Of a DNA stretch of 37,307 nt, positions 7,857-14,956 are shown in pieces. The stretch comes from a virus: positions 1 through 37,307 of IMG/VR virus record IMGVR_UViG_3300009518_000007; one strand, given 5' to 3'. The notes below the pieces were generated by a model that saw only the letters and a list, made by a program, of their open reading frames with translations, was not told where the DNA came from and did not search any database. Both the position numbers and the translations under genes were made by a program. Each line of letters begins with the position of its first letter. The first letter of the stretch is position 1.

Positions 7857-8067
7857 TTTGTCTCCCTTGATGCCTATTTTTCCAAAATTCTTTAAGCGAT
7901 ATTGTTAATGGGATAAATATGTCCATTCCGCGCTCTCCAGTCTTTTTAAATCTTTCACAATAACAGCGGGTACGAAAACATAATCCCCTGCCCCCTTCGT
8001 GAGCTATTCTTACATGGCCACAGTTATAACAAAGTTCATTTGGGTAATTTGTCCGGGGCTGTTCCAT
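7849..8067 (-). CDS. Small Cys-rich, likely zinc-binding protein
   Basis: The 72-residue protein starts at ATG 8067, seven bases after AAGGAG. Its first half has six cysteine/histidine ligands in the pattern CYNCGHVRIAHEGG followed by CFRTRCYCERF, typical of a small zinc knuckle. The second half is hydrophobic to basic (MDIFIPLTISLKEFWKNRH). Many anaerobe and environmental phages carry such small zinc proteins in the early region; their functions are mostly unknown. Confidence 0.65.
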   Translation of the reverse strand: MEQPRTNYPNELCYNCGHVRIAHEGGRGLCFRTRCYCERFKKTGERGMDIFIPLTISLKEFWKNRHQGRQNE

Positions 8068-8166
8068 TTTTCAACTCCTTGATGATTTTTTCGCTGGCAT
8101 CTGTTATTTTCTGCATATCTTCTACCGAAGTGCCGTGTACTGGTCTACTACGATGTATTCGCTCAT
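8036..8166 (-). pseudogene. Frame-broken small protein with VEDMQKI motif
   Basis: A strong ribosome site (GAGGAG, six bases before ATG 8166) starts MSEYIVVDQYTALR, then a TAG. In the -1 frame the same DNA continues GTSVEDMQKITDASEKIIKE to a TGA at 8036. Adding one G to the GG of ACGGCA would join the two halves into one 43-residue protein. The segment VEDMQKITDASEK closely matches VEDMQKIMDANEK in the intact gene at 20004-20171, so the second half is real coding sequence. A sequencing indel, a real mutation or a frameshift could each explain this. Confidence 0.6.
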
Positions 8167-8175
8167 TTGATCTCC

Positions 8176-8541
8176 TCAAAACGGAACGTCATCGTCAACA
8201 ACCTCTGATGCACTTGGTTTTTCTTCCGGCGGTTCTCCCCCGATCTTCCAAACCTGTATCTCTGTTGAGGTTCGCTTGTTGCCGTCTTTATCGTCCCATT
8301 GACGATATGTAATCTTGCCCTCTACTTCAAGTTTATTACCTTTTGCATATTTCGCCAACTCCGCGGCAACATCTCCAAAAGCTACAAGCCGATGCCAGGA
8401 AGCCGGACGCTTAACCCATTCCTCATTTTTCTTATAATCATTTGAAGTTGCAAGGTTTACATTTACAACCATCTTGCCATCAGGTAAATACTTAACATCT
8501 GGATCCGCGCCTAACCGTCCAATTAACTTAACCTGGTTCAT
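8176..8541 (-). CDS. ssb: Single-stranded DNA-binding protein
   Basis: The 121-residue product has the classic SSB layout. The OB fold (about 1-100) begins MNQVKLIGRLGADPDVKYLP, with VNVNLATSNDYKKN, WHRLVAFGDVAAELAKYAKGNKL and the G-K-I-T-Y-R-Q-W-D-D-K-D-G loop. A short linker leads to an acidic tip DDDVPF, the partner-binding tail of bacterial-type SSBs. It coats single-stranded DNA at the fork and in recombination and recruits partner proteins. ATG 8541 overlaps the TGA of the preceding gene. It sits directly downstream of the primase-ATPase gene. Confidence 0.95.
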   Translation of the reverse strand: MNQVKLIGRLGADPDVKYLPDGKMVVNVNLATSNDYKKNEEWVKRPASWHRLVAFGDVAAELAKYAKGNKLEVEGKITYRQWDDKDGNKRTSTEIQVWKIGGEPPEEKPSASEVVDDDVPF

Positions 8542-8750
8542 TCACCTTCCCTCCATTCAGTTTCTATCTCTATTGTATAATTATCTTTGGATCCGTCAAA
8601 GTAATTCATAACCAATGACGGAATTACGTCTTGTTTGCGGGCAATCTCTTTACACATAAGCAACCATGCCTGTCTTTTAGTATAAGCATAGCGGTAAAGA
8701 ACATAAGATTCAAGGTTAAAAACAAACTTACCTCTCCAATGTTGTTTCAT
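8538..8750 (-). CDS. Small hypothetical protein between primase and SSB (70 aa)
   Basis: The chosen start is ATG 8750, giving 70 residues and a 23-base overlap with the primase gene; the longer frame from 8849 would overlap that gene by 122 bases. The product is aromatic and basic at the N-terminus (MKQHWRGKFVFNLESYVLYRYAYT), helical in the middle (KRQAWLLMCKEIARKQ) and acidic at the end. Its stop overlaps the SSB start, so it is probably cotranslated with SSB. Family not recognised. Confidence 0.6.
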   Translation of the reverse strand: MKQHWRGKFVFNLESYVLYRYAYTKRQAWLLMCKEIARKQDVIPSLVMNYFDGSKDNYTIEIETEWREGE

Positions 8751-10395
8751 CTTCAAGGGTTTCGCCTTGTTTTTTCCATTGACCAACGGGCGTAAACCTG
8801 CATCCGGCGGCAAGCTTGAATTGGATAAACTTCCTATCTGGGTTATCATTTTTATCCCTCCATATCTTTGCCTTTTCTATAGTTAATATTCCCTTTCTTT
8901 GAATAGTCAAATATACTCTTGACCTATTCATGGTTCCGGCCCCACCAAAACCAAACTGTTTATTTGGATCCTTCTGTATAGCAATGACAACAATCCCACT
9001 TTGCAACTTATCGGCTATTAAGCGGATTCTCATAGGCATCTTGTATGCTTCTGCATCGCTCCCCTCGTCTAAATAATCAATTATGTTTATACCATCAGGA
9101 TTAATCTTATCGGGGTAATTATCGGTTCTAAAGGTAAATTTAATTGCCCGCCATGCACTATCACCGACATGAAATTCATCCATTCTAATTTTAAGCTCAG
9201 ACCCCTCCTTCATTTCAGAACTCATATAATTTACGGGCATTAGGTCTTTATTTTTTAATGCAAAGTTCATACAATAAGCCGTCTTCCCTGCATTAGATTC
9301 CCCAGCTACTACAATTACATTGCCCTTGTGAATCTTCACATATTCATGCACATTTAGCGGAAATTTTATATCTAACGGCGTTGTGTCTGCGTTCTCCCAG
9401 TCAATCGGTTCTTCGTCTTGATCTACTGTTCGCCATTGACCACTTTTACTGCCATACTTTACTATTAATCCCTCCGTAACAGCACGCTTCAAACAGATAG
9501 ATTGGTTCTTTAGCTCTTCCCTTGTAGACAGTTGTAGACGTTTTGCCTGTTCTGTAGACAAAAACACGCCGCTTGTAGACACAATGTCATCCCTGATGTC
9601 CTGCATTAGGTTCCGTTCTTTAGATTTTGCCCTCTTCCATGCGCTCTCGATTTTGTCTTGGATCCACTTCTCATCATGCTCTCCCCATGATTCAGTTATA
9701 GAGATAAGCACTTGAAAGGCATATTCTTTTGTGCATTTACCTAATGCTAAAGTATAGGCTAATCTAAATAAACTATCGTCCCTTTTGCCCACTTCCCATA
9801 TATTTTCATTGTAGACATTTGTAGACTCTGTAGACACTTGTAGACTATCGTCTTTTGTCTTGTCTACATTGCCTATATATAATGTACTTATTATTTTAAG
9901 ATAAGCCTCTGGCATGGCGAGGCTCCGTTCATGGCTCAAATCTACGATCCATTGATACGGTTTGCCCTCACCGTTCTTTGATGGGGGGGCGAGGACATAA
10001 CCACCATTGCCCCGGAAATCTGTACCCTTAATTTTTCCGGCTCCGATGGTTATGTTTCTGCCCTTTGGATATTTGAAATATAGATGCTGGCCGCCCCGGG
10101 GAGTTTTAACGATCGGTGTGCTGGCATTATCAAATCCGTATTGTAGAAGGTTTTGTTGTCCTTCCTCTGTGTCTATATCTACTACAAACAGATCCGATAT
10201 TTCGCCCGTAACAATTCCAATGTTTGCATCTGGTGTTGCAGACCACCAGGAAATAATTTGTGGTCTTGTTGCCCGTTGCTTTTGGAATGATTCCCATTTG
10301 ACCATCGGTTTCTTTTGACCGGGGATTATGGGAATAACAGAAAAACCCATTTCTTCATACGTCAATGCCGCTTCAAGAAGCTTATTCTTTGCCAT
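8728..10395 (-). CDS. Bifunctional primase-polymerase with RecA-like ATPase domain
   Basis: Counting from ATG 10395 (555 residues), the N-terminal 160 residues form a prim-pol-type domain: GFSVIPIIPGQKKP, the catalytic DxD in VVDIDTE (73-75), GGQHLYFK with His104, and GTDFRGNGGYVLAPPS. A linker with an alpha-helical primase-C-like region follows (about 200-300). The C-terminal part has Walker A GESNAGKT (365-372), Walker B-like NIIDYLDE (about 437-444) and a QKDP segment, as in RecA/DnaB-like helicases. It probably primes and unwinds phage DNA. A GTG start 21 bases upstream is possible but neither start has a strong ribosome site. Confidence 0.85.
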   Translation of the reverse strand: MAKNKLLEAALTYEEMGFSVIPIIPGQKKPMVKWESFQKQRATRPQIISWWSATPDANIGIVTGEISDLFVVDIDTEEGQQNLLQYGFDNASTPIVKTPRGGQHLYFKYPKGRNITIGAGKIKGTDFRGNGGYVLAPPSKNGEGKPYQWIVDLSHERSLAMPEAYLKIISTLYIGNVDKTKDDSLQVSTESTNVYNENIWEVGKRDDSLFRLAYTLALGKCTKEYAFQVLISITESWGEHDEKWIQDKIESAWKRAKSKERNLMQDIRDDIVSTSGVFLSTEQAKRLQLSTREELKNQSICLKRAVTEGLIVKYGSKSGQWRTVDQDEEPIDWENADTTPLDIKFPLNVHEYVKIHKGNVIVVAGESNAGKTAYCMNFALKNKDLMPVNYMSSEMKEGSELKIRMDEFHVGDSAWRAIKFTFRTDNYPDKINPDGINIIDYLDEGSDAEAYKMPMRIRLIADKLQSGIVVIAIQKDPNKQFGFGGAGTMNRSRVYLTIQRKGILTIEKAKIWRDKNDNPDRKFIQFKLAAGCRFTPVGQWKKQGETLEDETTLER

Positions 10396-10455
10396 AGCTA
10401 CACACCCAACAGGCACAGCACTAAATCTAAATGTCTTGATAATTCGGGGTCATAA

Positions 10456-10593
10456 TTATCTTCTAAAATGTTTTCCAGCATCCGCTGATTTGCCTGGCTC
10501 CTTACACAGCCTACAAGTCCAATTATCACGGTTAAAAATTTCAAGTCTACGTTTTTGCCATTTTAGATCCTTGAGTTTGTCCGCATACTTCAT
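10456..10593 (-). CDS. Truncated HNH endonuclease remnant
   Basis: ATG 10593 follows AAGGATAGGC. The 45 residues match the start of HNH nucleases: LKWQKRRLEIFNRDNWTCRLC, with the first Cys pair. The catalytic H-N-H part is missing; the frame ends soon after. Another frame (10398-10481, starting MLENILEDNYDPELSRHLD) reads open up to the primase start, so the locus may be an HNH gene shortened by deletion and frame change. A nuclease function is unlikely as it stands. Confidence 0.5.
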   Translation of the reverse strand: MKYADKLKDLKWQKRRLEIFNRDNWTCRLCKEPGKSADAGKHFRR

Positions 10594-10610
10594 GCCTATC
10601 CTTCGCCAAT

Positions 10611-10670
10611 AAAAAACGCCCTGTGAGTGGCACGTTTCCTGATAGACAGGCAAAACCTCACAAGGCGTTT
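10611..10670 (-). terminator. Intrinsic terminator or attenuator upstream of the HNH/primase genes
   Basis: On the minus strand AAACGCCTTGTGAG pairs with CTCACAGGGCGTTT (14-base stem, one G-U pair) and is followed by a run of six T. A smaller hairpin (CCTG/CAGG) sits in the loop. It lies between a promoter-like sequence at 10735-10762 and ATG 10593, so it may act as an attenuator that is read through under some condition. Confidence 0.65.
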
Positions 10671-10734
10671 AAATATTGGCTTTTTATCAAATTTTACAGA
10701 TTCTATCACGGGCGTGCCTCCCACCTGATACCTC

Positions 10735-10762
10735 ATCCTACCACTTTCATTCGCCCTGTCAA
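10735..10762 (-). promoter_or_regulatory. Sigma-70-like promoter, leftward
   Basis: TTGACA at 10757-10762 and TAGGAT at 10735-10740 are separated by 16 bases. The predicted start is near 10728. Around it lies an imperfect dyad with TATCA (10704-10708) and TGATA (10726-10730) arms, which could be an operator. The promoter would drive the HNH remnant, primase, SSB and following genes. Confidence 0.55.
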
Positions 10763-10776
10763 CAGATTATTTTGCA

Positions 10777-11223
10777 TTACTCCGTCATCCTCGTAAGACG
10801 CTCAAGCACCTCGCTGAAGGTTTTGTAAAAATCAACAGTGGGTAGCCAATGAAAAAGGTTTTCACGGTAGCCGACGACGAAGGTACGCTTTTGCAGGGCA
10901 AGGGCTATGCCGTATTCAACGTGCCTACCTCCGCGACTATGGTTTGATCGTGGCGGCTCTGTAAAGTTTATGACAATATCCGCACCCGTTACGTCTTCCC
11001 AATCGTCCTGGGCAAATTTGGCGCGAAGTTCGTTGTTTCCGATACTGTGTTCAGCTTCAATAAGTGCTTCGCCGTTATCACCTATCGGCACGCCCTCGCT
11101 TGTGATCTGATGTTTACCATCTAACCACCGAGCCTGTACGGTATAACCCAAAGATTGAAGTATTTTACGATAAACGCAAAGTTCCTCACGCCTACTATAT
11201 CGAGCCGCTAAATATACTTTCAT
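10777..11223 (-). CDS. Nucleoside 2-deoxyribosyltransferase-like protein
   Basis: The 148-residue product begins MKVYLAARYSRREEL, the first strand and helix of this family, and continues with a bound-nucleotide segment GADIVINFTEPPRS (80-93) and GGRHVEYGIALALQKRTFVVG (98-118), where Glu103 is in the position of the nucleophile. These enzymes move deoxyribose between bases or hydrolyse nucleotides. The exact substrate cannot be read from sequence; a related group of phage proteins acts on modified or damaged nucleotides. The gene starts just after an open frame on the same strand (11195-11394) and ends before the promoter at 10757. Confidence 0.75.
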   Translation of the reverse strand: MKVYLAARYSRREELCVYRKILQSLGYTVQARWLDGKHQITSEGVPIGDNGEALIEAEHSIGNNELRAKFAQDDWEDVTGADIVINFTEPPRSNHSRGGRHVEYGIALALQKRTFVVGYRENLFHWLPTVDFYKTFSEVLERLTRMTE

Positions 11224-11394
11224 TCTCCCCCCGTTTCGGAAACCATTTTCTCACATCGTTTTCAGTCCAGAGATATTGCAAAATACGGTCACACACGATA
11301 GCCTTCTCTTGTATGGAGAGGTGCGATATGTCGAAGCTCGGCTCAATGTTGCTACAGCAAGTCGGGTCATTCGATGGGATTATGGCGTGTATCC
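11195..11394 (-). pseudogene. Start-less open frame, probable frame-shifted continuation of the 11380 gene
   Basis: From the A5 run at 11395-11399, the -1 frame reads RIHAIIPSNDPTCCSNIEPS, then FDISHLSIQEKAIVCDRI and LWTENDVRKWFPKRG, to a TAG at 11195. The composition is protein-like but no ATG, GTG or TTG begins it. Making the A5 run one base longer, or a single -1 slip there, would fuse it to the gene at 11380-11772. It overlaps the deoxyribosyltransferase-like gene by 29 bases. Confidence 0.45.
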
Positions 11395-11772
11395 TTTTTG
11401 CCTTAATTGACAGTGTTCCACCGCCTCCTGTAATATTCTTAGTCCTTCATCATGGAAAAAATCTTCAAGGTTCTCGTATCCATTTTCCCCATCAAAGATG
11501 TTTTGATATTCTTCGCTTTTTGCAACTGCAACGAGGTCTTCTTGTTCGATAATTGGAAAAGCAATTTGGGCATATCCGTGTTCGTCTACCTTAAACTCGG
11601 CATCGGGTTCTATGTCCCACGTTTTCCACTCTTTCTTAGTGAACAAGTTAAGAGTAACGGTTATACCTGTGCAACAATCTTGACAGCCTCGATAGATTTC
11701 AACTGCCAAAATCCTATTACCAATCTTAAATACCTTGTGCGGTATCATTTCTCCGCAACCACATTCTCCCAT
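11380..11772 (-). CDS. Cys-rich hypothetical protein (130 aa)
   Basis: ATG 11772 follows AGGAGGAAATA. The N-terminus has Cys clusters (GECGCGEM and GCQDCCTG) that could bind a metal. The rest is acidic with alternating beta strands (FKIGNRILAVEIY, GYAQIAFPII) and a helical end (HDEGLRILQEAVEHC). The frame stops at 11380, but coding-like sequence continues in the -1 frame (see 11195-11394), so the protein may be longer. The family was not recognised. Confidence 0.7.
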   Translation of the reverse strand: MGECGCGEMIPHKVFKIGNRILAVEIYRGCQDCCTGITVTLNLFTKKEWKTWDIEPDAEFKVDEHGYAQIAFPIIEQEDLVAVAKSEEYQNIFDGENGYENLEDFFHDEGLRILQEAVEHCQLRQKGYTP

Positions 11773-11828
11773 TATTTCCTCCTTTTCCCGAAGCTCGGCA
11801 CCTGCTTGTCGTTAGATGGAAGGGTCAT
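11772..11828 (-). CDS. Eighteen-codon coupling mini-cistron
   Basis: ATG 11828 overlaps the TGA of the kinase gene (ATGA) and its TAA overlaps the ATG of the next gene (TAATG). The 18 codons (MTLPSNDKQVPSFGKRRK) contain the next gene's ribosome site. The double overlap would keep ribosomes on the message across a gap of about 50 bases. It may be a coupling device or chance. Confidence 0.3.
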   Translation of the reverse strand: MTLPSNDKQVPSFGKRRK

Positions 11829-12577
11829 GGGGCGTTCCTGTCATCATAGTATTTGTGGGCAAATATCTTGCGTGAGCCTGTATCGAAAAGCGGATTCTCG
11901 TTGATGAAATCAAAGGGCAATCTGTTTTTAATTAGAAATTGCCGCATTTGATTTGTGTAGTCTTCGCCCCTGCAAGTCCAGACAATAATGATATTTGACA
12001 AGTCTTCATAGAGGCGGTTTAATTCGTCGGCTTTGCCAGAGAGGATTTCTCCGATTTCGGGGAATTTGTTTTCAACAATAGTCCCGTCAAAATCAAAAGC
12101 GTGAAACCTAAACTTTGTGGGCGGTTCAATGATTTCTGTAAAACCCTCCTCTGTTGTTGGCGGTTCATAAGATTGTTTCATCATTGCCCACACGCTTTGC
12201 CATTGTTCGTCGGGTATGCCACGTGGATTTTTGAGCCTGTTTATCAGGTTTTTTTCTGTGCCGGAACCCCAATCATAAGCGGCAATTTTTGCCCCATATT
12301 CTTTGCCAATATCAATAAATCGCTTCCTTCTTTTTCTGTCCATGTTCGTACGGTCTATGACGACAGAAAGACCCGCTTCAAGAGCCTTGCGAATGGTGAG
12401 GTTTTCGGCTTCTTGATAAATCTCTTTTTTCGCGGGGTCATAAGCCCCGTATTCCCCACCCGCAATCATCTGTTGAAAAGCATCCATATTAAAAACAACA
12501 TTACCCCAAAATGCCATTTTCTTTGCTAAAATGGACTTACCGCTCCCTATGTTTCCGATAAATACATTTACCGACAT
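11825..12577 (-). CDS. Polynucleotide kinase with C-terminal HAD phosphatase-like domain
   Basis: The 250-residue protein has a P-loop kinase domain with Walker A GNIGSGKS (8-15), the DRTN lid/substrate motif (75-78) and RKRRKRF, then a HAD domain with FDFDGTIVEN (161-170) and TCRG (201-204). This is the domain order of T4 polynucleotide kinase-phosphatase, which phosphorylates 5'-OH and removes 3' phosphates from cut RNA. Together with the RNA ligase at 18639-19265 on the plus strand it could repair tRNA cut by host defence nucleases. The start follows AGGAGG. The acidic signature DxDGT is intact, so both activities are plausible. Confidence 0.85.
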   Translation of the reverse strand: MSVNVFIGNIGSGKSILAKKMAFWGNVVFNMDAFQQMIAGGEYGAYDPAKKEIYQEAENLTIRKALEAGLSVVIDRTNMDRKRRKRFIDIGKEYGAKIAAYDWGSGTEKNLINRLKNPRGIPDEQWQSVWAMMKQSYEPPTTEEGFTEIIEPPTKFRFHAFDFDGTIVENKFPEIGEILSGKADELNRLYEDLSNIIIVWTCRGEDYTNQMRQFLIKNRLPFDFINENPLFDTGSRKIFAHKYYDDRNAP

Positions 12578-12601
12578 TTCATCACCCCTCCTAAGTGTTA
12601 G

Positions 12602-12748
12602 TTATGCATCCCCCGAAATGTCATGTGCATCATCCCTGTCTTCGTTTATTCTGTCGTCCGTATCGTATCCGTCCACATCGAGCCGTGGACAATCGCTATC
12701 TTCTGGTCTTATACTTTCGCTATTCTGCCTTCCCAACAGATTATACAT
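12602..12748 (-). CDS. Small acidic protein (48 aa)
   Basis: ATG 12748 follows AGGAG by seven bases. The 48-residue product is Asp/Glu-rich (EDSDCPRLDVDGYDTDDRIN) with no membrane segment. Its start lies inside the end of the zinc-ribbon gene upstream, and its stop precedes the kinase ribosome site. The pattern of DNA-mimic-like acidity is noted but function is unknown. Confidence 0.5.
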   Translation of the reverse strand: MYNLLGRQNSESIRPEDSDCPRLDVDGYDTDDRINEDRDDAHDISGDA

Positions 12749-12837
12749 TCAAGTTCTCCTATTTCGTCAGGCCAGAACCATTGACCACACGTTTGACAGA
12801 GCATGTACGCGCCCTTTGTTATTGTAGATAGCCACAT
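12709..12837 (-). CDS. Small zinc-ribbon protein (42 aa)
   Basis: ATG 12837 lies five bases after AGGGG. The product has two Cys pairs, CQTC and CIIC, separated by a Trp-rich loop (GQWFWPDEIGELE), a minimal zinc ribbon. A second ATG 11 codons downstream is possible. It is the first gene after the promoter at 12942-12969. Confidence 0.55.
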   Translation of the reverse strand: MWLSTITKGAYMLCQTCGQWFWPDEIGELECIICWEGRIAKV

Positions 12838-12893
12838 GTCAACCCCTCGTGAACACCAAGAGCCAGTCCATTGTCATTCCCCATCGGTAATAA

Positions 12894-12923
12894 TGTTGTA
12901 AAAAATACAAGGATTGTTGTAAA
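12894..12923 (-). promoter_or_regulatory. Paired direct repeats in the early leader, possible operators
   Basis: TGTTGTAAA occurs at 12894-12902 and 12915-12923 with a 21-base period, two helical turns apart. They lie downstream of the predicted transcription start near 12935. The spacing puts them on the same DNA face, as for repressor dimers binding side by side. Only the repeat is seen; a binding role is inferred. Confidence 0.3.
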
Positions 12924-12941
12924 TTATACCCGTTCGGTAAT

Positions 12942-12969
12942 ATTCTATTTCTCTCAGATGGTCTGTCAA
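12942..12969 (-). promoter_or_regulatory. Sigma-70-like promoter, leftward
   Basis: TTGACA at 12964-12969 and TAGAAT at 12942-12947 are separated by 16 bases. It has the same -35 box and spacer as the promoter at 10735-10762. It would drive the zinc-ribbon gene, the acidic gene, the kinase and following genes. It sits just downstream of the metallophosphoesterase stop. Confidence 0.6.
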
Positions 12970-12983
12970 ACCATTTAGGGGAA

Positions 12984-13808
12984 TTAAACAACCACCTTCT
13001 TTACGTTTGCCACTTTCTTGTCCCTGATTTCGATTAAGATATAGCCAATTTCAATTGGTGCATACTCCGCCATTTCCGAATAGGTTGAAACTCCCACCAT
13101 CTGGCTTCTCAGGAAGCTCCCTGTGCAACAATAGTATCTGTTTTCGGGTGGTATGAAGGGGTCTTTGCCACTTCCCGGCTTTGTGTAGTTTTTCCTTATC
13201 TTGCCTTTTTTTGTAGTAAGGTAAAGCTGTGGTAATGGAGAGGATACGAGAAGCTTATGTGCGTGTCCTTTTGCCATAACAACACAGTCGCCCGCTTTAT
13301 CTTCAAGGTGTCTTTTAAGGATAAATTCCATATAGGCCTGACGGCGGATAGGGTCAGGAGAGATGCTGTTGATGGGGCGACTACCGTGAGTAATATAGAA
13401 TTTGTACCCGTCTGAAAATTCAATTTTGGCCGTATATGTGCCGTATTGGATTTTAAGGTCATTACACAAGTCCTCCATAATGTTGCCGACTTTGTTTAAT
13501 AGCTTTCTGCAATGATTGCCCATCAGCATTGTATCTATCTTTGACTGTATGCAGGAGAGCTTGTCCTTCATTTGATTTTTTTGTTTTAATGGCGGGTCTT
13601 TGGTTGTTTCTATGTCGTAGCGGGGATCGTCAAGCCAGAAGGCTTCAAGCAAATCGCCCATAGTGCTTGTTCTGCCAATGGGGTCGTTTTGGATTGTGAG
13701 AATAAGTTTGTCCACTTCGCCGTCAGCTTGTGCAACATTGCCTTCATGTGAATCGCCCCAAAGATAGTAATTACAATCAGGCGGTGCGTTTACGTTTATT
13801 ATTTGCAT
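12984..13808 (-). CDS. Calcineurin-like metallophosphoesterase
   Basis: The 274-residue product shows the metal-binding motifs of this fold in order: GDSHEG (18-23), GNHC (97-100), His141 in ITHGSR, and GHAHK (181-185). The first residues, IINVNAPPDCNYYLWGDSH, form the usual beta strand. Such enzymes hydrolyse phosphoesters, including nucleotides and nucleic-acid ends. Its place among kinase, RusA and primase genes suggests a nucleic-acid or nucleotide role, but the substrate is not known. It overlaps the upstream gene by 32 bases. Confidence 0.85.
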   Translation of the reverse strand: MQIINVNAPPDCNYYLWGDSHEGNVAQADGEVDKLILTIQNDPIGRTSTMGDLLEAFWLDDPRYDIETTKDPPLKQKNQMKDKLSCIQSKIDTMLMGNHCRKLLNKVGNIMEDLCNDLKIQYGTYTAKIEFSDGYKFYITHGSRPINSISPDPIRRQAYMEFILKRHLEDKAGDCVVMAKGHAHKLLVSSPLPQLYLTTKKGKIRKNYTKPGSGKDPFIPPENRYYCCTGSFLRSQMVGVSTYSEMAEYAPIEIGYILIEIRDKKVANVKKVVV

Positions 13809-14130
13809 TGTAATCCCCCATAATTTTATTTGGTCGCATTGAAGGTTTGCACATCGAGCAACTGATCCGCTCCTCCTCTATCAACGGTGTCGCACATCTG
13901 GTACACCTTCTCTCTTTTCGTAGTTTCTCCGTGTACGCCTTAATTCTGCTTGCCGTAGCCCTACGCTGATAATCCATGTGGTAGGGGCATCTTAACCGCC
14001 CATACTCCGCCTGCTGTGTGCAATCCGTACACAGCCCTTGCCTGATCTGATTCTGTCGCCATCGTTCACGGGAACTTAATTCTTCCCCCTTCTCCCTCTT
14101 CAGCCTATCGAGAAACTCCTTGCGCTTCAT
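13777..14130 (-). CDS. Basic Cys-rich protein, likely zinc-binding
   Basis: The 117-residue protein is strongly basic. Two Cys clusters are seen: LCTDCTQQAEYGRLRCPYH (about 33-51) and CTRCATPLIEEERISCSMC (about 76-94), both compatible with zinc knuckles. Between them is a helical Arg-rich linker (DYQRRATASRIKAYTEKLRK). Similar double-knuckle proteins occur in phage replication regions and may bind nucleic acid. It lies between RusA and the metallophosphoesterase and overlaps the latter. Confidence 0.65.
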   Translation of the reverse strand: MKRKEFLDRLKREKGEELSSRERWRQNQIRQGLCTDCTQQAEYGRLRCPYHMDYQRRATASRIKAYTEKLRKERRCTRCATPLIEEERISCSMCKPSMRPNKIMGDYNANNKRKRTA

Positions 14131-14131
14131 A

Positions 14132-14545
14132 TCACCAGTCTATCCGTATCTCTGTTGCCGGACTTGGATGATATGCCTTTGATGCGGTTATAGAAATTAT
14201 CTGTGAATCGTCCTTCCAGAGAACGCCGTTTCCACAGTCTTTAACAAACTTAATCAGGTTATCAAGGTCGGGCTTCTTTGTGTGGGCAACAGCACAGCCT
14301 TCATATAAGGCACGTTTCTTATTTGAAATGCTTGCGGGTATGGGCATAAAAAAGCGGCACGTAAGCCGGATCGGAACTTCAAGAGGTTTCATCTCTCCTA
14401 TCTGAGACAAGAGTTCCCACTTGAATTTACCTTCTTCCGTTTCCTGACAATTATACGTGCCTACAAACTTACCCCTACGCACAAAGCGAGGCCGTTTCTT
14501 AGCAATAGGATTACCCCTAATGGTTACTGTCTTATAAAAGTTCAT
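14132..14545 (-). CDS. rusA: RusA-like Holliday junction resolvase
   Basis: The 137-residue protein matches the RusA family in length and motifs: N-terminal GNPIAKKRPRF (11-21), the catalytic segment KKPDLDNLIKFVKD (90-103) with Asp93 and Asp95, and WKDDSQIISITASK with Asp112. RusA cuts four-way junctions formed in recombination and replication. The start overlaps the stop of the preceding gene and follows GAGG. A resolvase with a Sak4-like ATPase (16856-18022) and SSB forms a plausible recombination set. Confidence 0.88.
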   Translation of the reverse strand: MNFYKTVTIRGNPIAKKRPRFVRRGKFVGTYNCQETEEGKFKWELLSQIGEMKPLEVPIRLTCRFFMPIPASISNKKRALYEGCAVAHTKKPDLDNLIKFVKDCGNGVLWKDDSQIISITASKAYHPSPATEIRIDW

Positions 14546-14775
14546 GTCCAGTCCTCAAAATCCCGCTTATTCAGCCCCGTGTCATACTGGGGGTCAAACC
14601 TGCTCCTGTTATGTTCGTGGTCTTTGCAGTAGATACTCGGCGTGATTTTCTGTGGCAGTCCGTATTCAACAAGGTGCATCTTCTTACAGGTGGGACACCG
14701 ACATTCAACCATTACTCCCGGTAGCCTCGGATCGTTGCGTTGCCTGTACTTCTCTTGACGGTCTTTGTTGGTCAT
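14542..14775 (-). CDS. Small zinc-ribbon-like hypothetical protein (77 aa)
   Basis: The product starts MTNKDRQEKYRQRNDPRLPG and has a Cys motif CRCPTCKKMH, then CKDHEH, which could form one zinc site. The C-terminus is acidic and ends DFEDWT. The start overlaps the stop of the HTH gene (ATGA) and the stop overlaps RusA. Function not recognised. Confidence 0.65.
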   Translation of the reverse strand: MTNKDRQEKYRQRNDPRLPGVMVECRCPTCKKMHLVEYGLPQKITPSIYCKDHEHNRSRFDPQYDTGLNKRDFEDWT

Positions 14776-14942
14776 AATCCATAATGCCTATAGATTTTGT
14801 CCCATACCTTGACGCTACCAGGTGATTTGTCATTGACAATTCGCCACAATGTAATATAAGTAATATCAAGGATATAAGCCATGTTATATATGCTTTTTCG
14901 CCTAACATCTGCCTTCAGTTTTTTAAGGTATTTTTCTCTCAT
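14772..14942 (-). CDS. Small HTH transcriptional regulator
   Basis: ATG 14942 gives a 56-residue protein: MREKYLKKLKADVRRKSIYN, then MAYILDITYITLWRIVND. The part MAYILDITYITLWRIVNDK reads as a helix-turn-helix with Leu/Ile at the core positions, followed by SPGSVKVWDKIYRHYG. It is the first gene of the leftward early operon. The start lies next to a perfect 13-base palindrome, so autoregulation is likely. A start at 15020 is possible in the same frame but would run through the control region. No ribosome site precedes 14942, so a leaderless transcript is possible. Confidence 0.6.
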   Translation of the reverse strand: MREKYLKKLKADVRRKSIYNMAYILDITYITLWRIVNDKSPGSVKVWDKIYRHYGL

Positions 14943-14943
14943 G

Positions 14944-14956
14944 GCAACATTGTTGC
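14944..14956. promoter_or_regulatory. Perfect 13-base palindrome, likely operator
   Basis: GCAACATTGTTGC is a perfect palindrome with a single central base, two bases upstream of the regulator start. It overlaps a weak leftward -10-like AACAAT that has TTGACT 18 bases upstream (14973-14978). This is a good place for the regulator to repress its own gene. Binding is inferred. Confidence 0.5.

Noticed and set aside
10007-10612. Plus-strand frames opposite the primase and HNH region
   Set aside because: Antisense shadows of the primase domain; composition is not protein-like and no ribosome site is present.
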